Source of the DNA: Odontocerum albicorne
Taxonomy: Eukaryota; Arthropoda; Insecta; Trichoptera; Odontoceridae
Assembly: GCA_949825065.1 (NCBI GenBank)
Contig: OX463846.1
Location: 11,094,177-11,158,176 of the forward strand
Length of the DNA: 64,000 nt
Direction: 5' to 3'
Both the position numbers and the translations under genes were made by a program. The notes under the pieces are model-generated. The model worked only from the letters and a program-made list of their open reading frames with translations, ran no database searches and was not told the DNA's origin. This document shows, one piece after another, positions 12,701 to 24,700 of the stretch; positions within the stretch are counted from its first letter, which is position 1, and each line of letters begins with the position of its first letter.

Positions 12701-15700
12701 TTTTATGGAGATCGTTTTTAACGAAATCGTTAAACTATTGCTCATATAAATAGATGATAAAACAGGGCACTGTTTTCGTCCATCCTTGTGTAGGGTTTTT
12801 GGTGCACGTGCGGTGCACGTCATACGTCCCTGTGGGGAGTTTTGGTTTTGATGCGCGTGCGGTGCACGTCATACGTGCCTGAAGGATTAAATATCGATTT
12901 TGTCATCCTTGGCTTAGATCTCCTCAACAGCGTTTACGACCGAAAAATGTTCATTATACTGATTTTTTATTTCGTTTAAACGGGATTCGTTAAACATTTT
13001 ATTTCAGTGCGTCTCTTTCGATACAACAAAAAATATTCGTTATGCGGAAAATTTCATTATGTCGGTATTCGTTATAATGATATTTGACCTGTATAGAACT
13101 CATCAAACACGTTGTCACTGAAATACGATAATATTTTTTATGTTTATTCCAGATTTTATAATTGTTTTAGTAAGTGATAGTTTTATAACTAACACAATTT
13201 ATTGTTTTAACAAAACTAATAAACCAAATTTTTAATATTATTGAATGCGTTTTATTACTTTTATTACTTCTCAAAAACTTAACATATTCAATATTAAACT
13301 AGTGCGGTTGACTTATTTAAGATTCTCCAAGGGGGGGCGCGTTAGTCCAAAAAAGGTTGACAAACCTTGATATTAGTTTTTATCTTGATATTGATAATAT
13401 CATGCCTAAGCTATTTTCGCATGATAATGATGGGATCATGTATCAGCTATTTTCGCATGATATTGACGGTGTCATATATTAGTAGTTTTCTCGTGATATT
13501 GATGTGATCATGTATAAGCTATTTTTTCAGGATATTGAAGGTATTATGTATCAGCTATTTTCGCATGATATTGACGGTATAATATATTAGTTGTTTTCTC
13601 GTGATATTGATGTGATCATGTATAAGCTATTTTTTCAGGATATTGATGGTATCATGTATCAGCTATTTTTACATGATATTGATGGTATCATACAATATAT
13701 TAATTGTTTTCTCGTGATATTGATGTGATCATGTATAAGCATTTTTTTCAGGATATTGAAGGTATCACGTATCAGCTATTTTCGCATCATATTGATGGTA
13801 TCACATATTAGTTGTTTTCTCGTGATATTGATGTGATCATGTATAAGCATTTTTTCAGGATATTGAAGGTATTATGTATCAGCTATTTTCGCATGATATT
13901 GACGGTATCATATATTAGTTGTTTTCTCGTGATATTGATGTGATCATGTATAAGCTATTTTTTCAGGATATTGATGGTATCATGTATCAGCTATTTTTAC
14001 ATGATATTGATGGTATCATACAATATATTAATTGTTTTCTCGTGATATTGATGTGATCATGTATAAGCTATTTTTTCAGGATATTGAAGGTATCACGTAT
14101 CACCTATTTTCGCATGATATTGATGGTATCACATATTAGTTGTTTTCTCGTGATATTGATGTGATCATGTATAAGCTATTTTTTCAAGATATTGAAGGTA
14201 TCACGTATCAGCTATTTTCGTATAATATTGATGGTATCATGTTACAGCTAATTTCTCATACGTGATTATGTATCAGTAAAATTTAAATGTCACGTAATTA
14301 GATGTAGATTAAATTAATTTAAAAAATGTTCAGCCATTAGTTACATTATTGAAATAGTGCAAAGAATAATTCACAACGGAACTTGTAAACCGTAACCTAA
14401 AAAGAAAAAAAGAAGATATACAACGATTACAGTATAAAGTGTAACTTGTCGTGTATACCTGTGGAGTGTGAAGATATTTTAGGAATGTGAGGAATCTCAG
14501 GAAAAAGCGGCTTTGTGTTAGCTGTTCCAAAACATTGTTACTGGCGGATGACCAGGGACATTGTTTGTCACTGTCTCCATAAATATGTTATAAATTAAAA
14601 TAATTTGAACATTGCGAAAAATATGTCACAGCGGTCGTGTTGCGTGAGTGTCCAACACGATGTCTGTTTGAGTTAGGTAATTTTCAAACCAAAGTTTAAT
14701 ACCAAATTAAACATAAAATGATGCGTGTTTGTATAAAATGTTTTTTTTTGTAATAAAATATACAGTTTTGTGTGGTAAAACAACAATGAGAAGTAACAAT
14801 AAGTACTGTAGATAAACCAACACGAAGCGGTAGGTTGAGGGTCTCGTGCAGAATTTCTGAAAAATATGAAGCTGCAAGCTGTAGGTAGGTGGTGCACTCA
14901 ATCACTTATTTTCTTTCGCTTGATATGATGGTATATTTTATCAGTTATGTTTTTCGCATGCCATTGATGGTGTCATGTATCAGCTATTATCGCATAATAT
15001 TGATGGTGTCATGTATCAGCTATTATCACATAATATTGATGGTATCATGTATCAGCTATTATCGCATAATATTGATGGTATCATGTATCAGCTATTTTCG
15101 CATGATATTGATGATATCATGATTCAGTTATTTTTGCATGTTATTGATAGCATCATGTATCATCTATTTTCTCATGATATTGATATCATCTTGTTTTAGC
15201 TATTTTTTCGTGATATTGATGGTACAACCTGATGAGTTTATTGCCATGTGACAATCTCTTCCAACCTATCAGAAAGATGTCAAAGAAGCGTTGAGTAAAA
15301 ATTGGACTGTAACCCTTTTTGAATGATCATAAATGAGGTTCTGACGGGAATCGAATCCGTTACTCCTGGGTTGGAAATCAGGCATCATACCAACTGGGAC
15401 ATGGAAGTCGTCAAAAGAAACGAATAAAAAAAATATTTTTTACATGAGGTATTATTTAAGTAAGATTTTATTTTGAAGAACAAAATGTGTTCCATACAAA
15501 CGTTCTCATATTCTTAGATGTTCTAAGTCTTCTTAAATGTTCTAAGTCTTCTTAGATGTTCACGGTTAAATTATTTTTAGCATTTTACGCTCATCATCGT
15601 TAACACGTTTCCGCGATGATGATATATTTTTTCAACACCTTTGAGAAAAGGAAATTTAGCACTTTCTGAATGAGTATTTACGAACAGATCAGAGTTCAAA

Positions 15701-18700
15701 AATATATGATTCGTGACCAAGTGTTCCACCTACCGTAACTTGTGACAAAATATACATCGAGTAAAGACCCAACTATCTTTGCATTTAAATTTTTATTTCT
15801 AATTCAAGAGCAAAAATACGTCTTGGCAATTAATTTATTTTAATTAAACATAATCTCAATTGCTAGAGTAAAAGTTTTATCATATAGGCCCGCATTCATA
15901 GACCGAACTTAACACTAAGTACTAAATCTTAACCTTTTACCGAAAAAAAAAGTAAATGTGACTTTCGTACAAATTAATTCCAGCACCCTTAAATAAGGGA
16001 GTCACGTGGTTTAATTAATTACCACAAAATTTAGGACTGTACGAGGTCCGACTCAGAATACAAGACACAAGATAAGAAATTGGTATTTAGACCAAACTAT
16101 GAATTTGGTCCATTGATTGTAATGAAAGTAATTTATGTTTTTTTTTCTCAGAATTATTCCCAAAAGATTAACAATCTTTATGATTCGAATATTCATCAAT
16201 ATTGTTAAAGCTATTTTTCAATATACAAGTAAAGTAGCATGCTACTCAAGTATTCTAAGTGTAATATAGTAAATGCGCTACTTTATATCAAGTCTTGGAT
16301 AAAGTACGTTACTTTTACGTTGCTCTGCGTTAGTAAACAATACTGGTATCCAAGATATATCTTAAAATGTGAATCAGGGTCATATCTTTTTAAAGAACCC
16401 GATAGTTTATTTTGACTTTTGGTATGTAAAAAATAAACAGTGTTGATGTGGCATTTTATATTTTGATCAAAGACAGTGGAGTCTCAAACTCAGCTATGTT
16501 ATCACGAAGAAGCGAGTACAGCCACGGGATAGGGGGAATCCTGACTATACTTACTGTTGGAAGAACATGTCTGGGCGCTTGGACCTATATGAAACAAAAC
16601 ATCGTGAAAATTTCTAGATCTCTAGAACACATAAAATCTCTAGAACACACAAATGTACGTCTAACAGAGGAGAACGGGAAGGTCTCGGGGTGGAAAACGA
16701 AGACATAAGACTGAATAACATAGACACGCGACAATAAGATTAAACACAGGACAACACAGTTATTTCTCTAAGTTGATAAAGGCAAATCCAAATGCATTCC
16801 TTGATGCAGAACTGCGGATAAATTAAATAAAAAAATCGTTGATCAGTGGCGAATTTATTTCCGTGGGGCCCTGCGCAAAGATTTTTTTCGAGGCCTTTTC
16901 TCATAAATTTTTAATAAGATAAATTACATCAAAATAAGTAGATAAGTGCCTACTTATTACAAATGTGCCATATTTCATCATTTGATCGGATTTCGATTAA
17001 TATCGTCGGTTTTATTTTGTGGTATGTTGTCGAGGCGTTATTTTAATAGGGAATAGTTCTTTACATGCAATCCGTTTTAAAGTATTCATAATTCTGAAAA
17101 AAAAAACGCATTAATGTAATGGAAAATTTAAAGGTATTTTGTTTCTTGAAAACAGAAGCTTATCTATTTAAAATATGCTTTAAGGAGAAAAGCTTTGATT
17201 TATGAATGTATTAAAAAAATTGCACTAGTAAATGTGTTATTACTGAAAAAATTCTTCTTTCTAGTACATGATTTTCACATACAATTGATCAAATATAATT
17301 ATCAATGTTGTAGAAGAATTTTTTACACCCTTCTTCACTCCGGGCCTTTGATACATAAATCCGCCACTGTCTTGGATATTCTAAAATATAAAATACTATT
17401 AGAGAAAAATAAAATATTTATTATCAGTGTTATTAGTTTTTTTTAACACCACCCGTATTTTGAGAAATATATTCTTAAAAAAAAGAAAATACTGCACCAC
17501 AAAACTCAAAAAATGTGAAAAGAAAATTTAATAAAATCTCGTGAGATAGTTGCGACCCAGGGCCGACCTGGAGAATTTCGGGACTGAGTGCAAAGTTTGG
17601 GAACGGGGTCTTCTTATTTATTTATTCATACCTTCATCTATCTATGTAAGAATTAAAACTATTCCTAGTATTGCTCAAATATTCTCACCCATAAAATACC
17701 CATTTAAAATTAACTTATTTATCTCATTAAAATATTGTCATGAATGCAATGCAATAAATGGGTTACAAATATTTAAAAAAAAAAATCTGGGTTACAATCC
17801 TAGGATTAGTCTGCGCCAAGCACTCGATCCCTCCACTCATCTCTGTCATCCGCCAGTCTCTTCATCTCCTGGTAGCTGCCACAGCGCACATCCCGGATCA
17901 CCCGGTCCATGTAGCTATATCTAGAGCATCCTCTATGGTTATTGCCCTCAATCATTCCCTCTACGATGGTAAGGAGCAGGCCTGGGTGCCTGATGTTACG
18001 GCCTATCCAACTGGATCGTTGTTGGGCAACTCTATTTAGGAGTTGCCTTATTTCTCCAACCCAGCTCAATATCTCGTCGTTTCGGATGTGATCTGACCAA
18101 TGGACCCTGGCCATGCGCCTGTAGCATCACATCTCAAAGGCAGCCAGGCACCCGGACTCGCTCTGGCTGATGGTCTACGTTTCGCAGCCATACAGCAGCA
18201 CACTCCAGACAAGAGTTTTCACTAAATTCTTCCTAACATTGATATCAATGTTAGGAGATTCAAATATCTTGGATTTCTCGTTGAAAGCAACTCTTGCCTG
18301 TTGGACCCTACTTATTATTTCTGCCTTTGATCGGCCATCTTCGGATACTCAAGATTGAAGATTTTTAATGTGACGTCATTTTTAGAATGTATCATAAATC
18401 ATATTATAGTTTAATGACATACAAAACACATTGAATATTTCAAAACATAAAAAGAGCAAGAATTGGAGGCTGCGTATCCTCCTAAGCGCGGAACTAAGTG
18501 TGATTGCACCCTTTGCATCTGTCTCAGGTCGACCCTGTTACGACCGAACTACTGTATTTTGACCGGAAGGAAATATATACTTACTAACATACTAATGATC
18601 TGTAGAACTATTTTAAATTTATATTACCCGTACCCCATCTATACAACTATTTTAAATTTATTCCTGTGTTTTAAAGGGTGCAGAATTTTCACTTTGATAA

Positions 18701-21700
18701 AAAAATGCATAACATTGTTTTGATTGTATCTAGATACGTAGTACAAACTACAGTTGGTTAGCTTGAATGAAATAAGTTAGTGGGCTGTAACATAATATAT
18801 ATGGAAATATTTAAAAATGCACTGAAATATTTTTGATGTCGTAGTATAATATAATACCTTTGTACATGAAATATATAGTTTGTAGTCTGTCGTGAAATTC
18901 TGAAAATTTTCAATTAATATGTTTAAAAGAATTAACTGTTGTGGAGGGGCGAGGGGGTCTTGATATCCATCGACTTCGACAAATCGATTCAAACATAATT
19001 CTGTCCGATTTTGTCTTGATTTGTCATGATCCACAATAATCGTTCTTCATTTTTCCAGCCCAAAAGATACATTTTAGAAATTGAATTAAATTCTAACGAA
19101 ATATATTATATGTATTTCATGCTTTTCTATAGCTTACTTGTGGCATAGTTTCAAGAGGTTTCTGACCCAAAATATTTTTTTAAACGTTGAACATATAGAT
19201 TAATAACTCTAAAATAGTATATCATTCGGTTTGTGACTGGGTTTATATCACCGAATCTGACATGTCAGAAAGTGTTTGTTGTAGAATTTGACGACAATTT
19301 TTTTTACTCAGGACCCTAATTTAATACACTATGCAAACCAATAAACCCCGCCACTGACATTGTTCGGTATCCTTGAGATGAAATGTGGGTATCGCGGAGT
19401 TTATTTTAAAAACCACATTGTTTGTTTTTCCTTGGCACCATCTCCGATTTGATCATGGAACTTCGAGATGAAGTTGTGGCTAGCTATCCGCAATAGCCAT
19501 TATTTTTATCCACATCCAGTTTTTTATGTGTCCTTGAAGAGTTTCACAAGACTGAAAAGATAATGAATAAAATCGTGATTATTATTTGACTTACAGAATA
19601 AAACTGCAACGTAGTCAGTGTCTTCGATTATTTTTCCGAGAATTTTCTTATTGACTTCCTCGATCCTGTCCGGTCGGTCCATGGCTTCTAAACTTGTTAG
19701 GAAATCCAAAACATTTTCTTCATCCATCAGGTCACCTAAAAAAAGGATTTTGTCATTGATTCAATAACATATTGTTTTAGTTTTATGAAACAGTATCCCC
19801 CAAGCAAGCAGACCTCCAGGACGACCTCCCAAAAGAGGGAAATACAGCTGGCAGTCGACGTCACAAGAGGGAAACAATGATGCAGGACCATAACAGGCCA
19901 ACAGGCCTAAAATAAGAAGAATAAGAAGAAACAAAATATTAAAATTCTGTTTCATTTAAAGAATGGATTTGAACCACAATTATAAAATCAACAAAAATAC
20001 AGATAGTGATTGTTTTTGCAATTGATTCGACAGTATAAGTGTCAAAATAAGATTGCAGGTTATTCCATAAAGAAAAAAATCACACACCGCAATGGAGTAA
20101 AATTATTTATTTATTTAGAGTATTTGTATTGTATCGCATTACAGTTTCGTTGTATATGGTAAAACCAACTAACTAGATTATAAAATCAACCAAAATACAG
20201 ATAGTGATTGTTTTTGCAATTGATTCGACATTATTAGTGTCAAAATCAGATTGTATGTTATTCCATAAAAAAAAATCACGCACCGCAATGGAGTTAAATT
20301 ATTTATTTATTTAGAGTATTTGTATTGTATCGCATTACAGTTTCGTTGTATATGGTAAAACCAACTAACCAGAAATAAGTTTCAGAGGTTGTAAATGAAA
20401 AGCAGATTAGAAATATAAAAAAAAAATTGGATACCAACAGGAATCGAACCTGCAAGACTCGGGCTGGAAAAAGGCATTTTACTAACTCAACCACGGAGAT
20501 TGACAAATGACAATATTTCTATTTTAAATTTAGCTATACCTCTTATATACAATACATTAGTTTTGTATTGAAATAGGCCATTGGTTAATACATTTATATA
20601 TTGATATTTATTGTATTATATTGAAATTTTATTGTGTAGATTATAACCTGGCAGGTTTATTATCAGCAAACTGTTCAAGTGAAAACAAACTAAAATTCAT
20701 GTTTAAATGAGGGGAATGACAATAACCGAACTCACAACTCCCGGATTGGAAGACCAGAGTTTTAGCAACTAGGCCACGTAGGTCATCAAATATTTACATA
20801 CTTTTTGAAAACCAAAAAAAAACAAATTAGCTTAATGATAGAAATATTAATTTGAGAATGAATAATCAATGTTGTTTGTATGGTATTACATTTTCGTTAT
20901 ATATCGTGCAACTTAGGGGATTATTACTGTGTGGAAATATCTTCTAACCAACCAGAAAGTTGTTTAACAGATCTTAAATGGAAAACCAGGCTTGAACTCT
21001 TTTAAAAAAAATGGGTACCAATGGAAATCGAACTTCCAACCACGGAAGTCGTTAAGTGATTTTAAGTCAATCGTCGCTACTATGTTTTTCACTCTTAAGT
21101 GTATCATCACAGGAGGAATTCCATTTTAGTTCCTTCTTCGTCACTGCACGACGTCGCGTTCATAAATAATAAAAAAAGATTTCGATCTCTTAGTGTAGAT
21201 CGTGCTGGAGGGGGGGTTATTTTGTCCCCCATAATATCGTGGGTGGGGGGGGATAGAACCGAACTGCCTCTCGCGTGAAGGGTAGTAGGTAATATCAACA
21301 CCCGCAATAATGAACCGCGAGTTCCGTGTCTACTCTAGTGGTTCTCAACCAGAAGGCACGATTAATGAGGTTGAAGACTCTTCAATATGTCTGAATCACC
21401 AGTTTGGATATATTGCAGGGTAGGTACTACATGAATGAAAACTATTCTAATTTCTAGTAAAAAATTATATTTTACACCCTTGTGATAAAATTGATTTTTT
21501 AAATTCCACTAATACTATGTTATAATTACGACTCGAGTTTCGAGCTCGATTAAACATTTATATTTTTACGAAAACTGTTAAACCTAAGAGTTAAGTGAAA
21601 TATATAGGTCACTCTAATGGAAATGTTGAAAGTGCTGATTTTTTTTCTGAATGTATAACTGTTGAAAATATTGAACAACTTTAGATGGACTATAGTGCAT

Positions 21701-24700
21701 AGATCACCACAGTACTAAATAACCCTCTTGGTTCTTATAGAGTTTATTTTCATTACTTTTGTCCTTCGTCTGAATAACAATGGACGAAGCACCAAGTAGT
21801 GAAGGGTAAAAAATAGGGAAATGCTTACCATCGTATATGATCGGTTCCTTCTCACGGAAGTACGTGAGGGCGGGGAAGTTCTTGATGCCATACTGCTTGG
21901 CCAGCCTCTTGTCGTTGATCTTGACAAAGTCCACACCGAATGTGTCCGTGTCATCGTCTATCTTCTCCAGCTCCGCCAGCACCTTGTCGCACGTCACGCA
22001 ACTCCGCGCGTCTGCAAAGTATTACACATATATTTTAATTAAGCAACGCGGAAATAGCACTACCTAAAAAAACTTTACCTAACGAATGACTGCAGCAGAT
22101 AAAATATGCCTATCGTCATGGAACTTGAATCTCATTACCATCGATATTTTAGTTTGATTTATCAACACTGTGTGCTTGCTTAATTGCAACAGCTTGCACA
22201 CAATATACCAACACACGCAGAGGTATCTTTCATCCGTATAATGGCTGACAATTTTACTCAACTGACAATCTTACTTGATCATCACTTGTAATCATCACAC
22301 TCATATTATAACAATATCAACAACCCTCTCATTCAGTTTCCAAGTTCTTTTTACCAGTTAAAGAGTACATTTGTTTGTAATAGAAACAGAAATAATGGAA
22401 TAAGAAGATGATATAAATCCGAAAATATTGTAAGACGAGGAAAGGAGAGGAAACCTTATTGGTGCGATCAATTTCAAAGAATGGATGAAACCTCAATTCT
22501 CCATATTGTCTCTCATGATTACCCTATAGGAAGCCGATCACCATGCAGACTCCCAAAAGAATGAAGGAATAGCTGGCAGTCCACATCTCAGGAATAATGC
22601 AGAAAAAAACATATCAAGAATCAACTACAAGAAGAAAAAGAAGAACATCCTGTCCTAGGAGATAGAATCCTTAAACAGAAGAATAATATATGTACATGAT
22701 TTAACATTTATTTCACAACAAATATGATATACGTGAAATAATTTGAAAGTTCAAAAATAAATCATCAATTAAAATGACCTAGTCTTAATTAAGTAAGTAG
22801 TATGAACCGACTGGAAGCATTCGAAATGTGGATGCACCGGAGAATGCTACGGATACCCTGGACGGATATGGTCAGCAACACAAGGGTTCTTCATAGAGCC
22901 AAAGTTGATAGAGAGTTGCTGATTAATATTAAAATCCGAAAGGTGTCCTACTTGGGGCATGTACTTAGAGGAGCAAAGTAAAAATTACTGCACCTGATCA
23001 TCCAAGGCAAAATAAAAGACCGAAGAGGTGTTGGCAGGAGGCAAATCTCCTGGCTCCGCAATATACGTGATTGGACTGGCATAAGGGGCGTTGGAGATCT
23101 TTTTCGGGCTGCCGGGGACAAAGATATCTACTCTCAAGTGATATTCAACGTTGGGGGACCTGACTTGACACTGAGAAGACGAAGAAGTCTTAATTAGTGA
23201 TCGAAGGTTGATAGGGCAATGAGCTCTTACCGTGGATGCAGTCGACAGTTATATTTACTTTGGTCATAAATCAAACATTCGCTAAGATATCAGAAGGATA
23301 TAAGTTGATTGGAGAATTGCATTGCGATAGCGATTTTTGAGTAATTTAGTGAGCCAACTCACTTCTTTATTAAAACCATGCTCTACTCAATTGAGAATCA
23401 ATGTCCATTTGACGAAATAGCAGACGAAACTGCATTGTGTGAGACGAAATTCTTACAACTTTATACACACGAAATATTTTTGTTTTGCTTCATCACCATC
23501 ACAATCAACATCATCTATATCACCATCATCATCACTTCATCATTCTCGTTAGTTACCGTTACAACTCAAAGTCTGTATCAATTTTTATTAATCTACACTA
23601 TTATTTACCCTCCTGGACATTGATAAGGGCTTGTACCGAAAGCCTCATTCATCATCACGCTACTTCCTATTGGGGTAAGTACAGTGAACATATCTTTTTT
23701 CATCCTATTTTGACATCCATATTTACACCTTATTATACACACCCTTATTTTTGCAAACTTTTCATTCTGCCTTATTCCTAGGCAGAATGAAAAGTTTGCA
23801 AAAATAAGGGTGTGTAAGTTTGCAAAAATAGTCTGTTTTCCTAATTGAAGGGAATGAACGGGATCGATAAACGATAGTACAATGTAAGTAGTGTTTTAGA
23901 TGAGTATAAATAATACTTTCATTGTATACAATATAATCTGGTGGGTTTATTACCTTATAACAATCTTTTATAATCAACCAGAAAAGTATTAAATAAACTC
24001 TTAGCAAAAACCAGTTATCAATTGGATTCAAATATGTATGTAATCCTTGAGCTGAATTACATACATAAATATGTATCAAATGATTACATACATATTTGAC
24101 GGACATCTTACTCGGGGTTATCGGACAAATAAAAAATAGACATGATAATACAAGAAACAGATTGGTTTGAACTGACCATTTCATATCATCGGGTTTTTGT
24201 CACTAATTAGTAAGTACGTGATTATCGTGTGCATCTTATTGTCCATGCCCTGCCATGAAATACTATTTTCACACAATTGAAAAATATGTAAGTTGCCAGA
24301 AGCGTACACTATTTATTGGAAAGAGTTTCAACTTTTAAATTGAAATATCTCAGAAACAGTGAAATGTTTGTTATCATTTATGCCATAAACCCGACGGTAT
24401 AACGTTTTGAATTGGAAATCGTTTTTGTATTTCTTATATATAACGCTTTTCTCTATTTTGTGTGATGTTTGCTTTCTTATAATATATATTTTTATATCTC
24501 GTATTGCGCTGCACACACTTGCACTAAAATATAATTAAGTATTATGTTTATTTATATTTAAGGTTAAAATGTGTTTACAGCGGAATTAAAAACGAAAGTA
24601 TCAATAATATTAGATGTCACGTAGACACGGTATCGGGTTTCGGGTTATGGACACGTCTATTAGATTGTTAACACCTGAGCGAGTTAGTGTTGGATCAGGT

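Larger units (their letters stand above)
7767..19594 (-). other. Intron 3 (11.8 kb), repeat-rich
   Basis: Contains two AGTAGC-type repeats, an inverted pair near 10 kb, SINEs, a piggyBac-like MITE, the 36-bp minisatellite arrays and non-LTR fragments, each listed separately. The stretches 7870..8560, 9070..9600, 10800..11280, 15560..16200, 16350..17550 and 18360..19500 show no feature I can support. No thioredoxin-module motif is seen, so no missing exon is suspected, though a very divergent one cannot be excluded. Confidence 0.65.
19736..21828 (-). other. Intron 2, with SINE cluster and tandem duplication
   Basis: 2,093-nt intron built largely of a LINE-tail fragment, a 198-bp duplication and three family-A SINEs in the same orientation; 21,060..21,828 is unique-looking and contains G/C homopolymer patches at 21211..21252. 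Confidence 0.75.

Noticed and set aside
13387..15221. Possible CRISPR array
   Set aside because: The repeat units are contiguous, without unique spacers, in a eukaryotic intron; it is a minisatellite.
16448..16708. 86-codon plus-strand frame
   Set aside because: Coding-like composition in places, but no family, splice sites or neighbours to support it.
23378..23781. Two overlapping His/Ile/Thr-rich plus-strand frames
   Set aside because: Produced by a CAT/CAC low-complexity tract.
23762..24184. 140-codon minus-strand open frame
   Set aside because: It runs across a SINE and a perfect hairpin, so it is translated repeat sequence.
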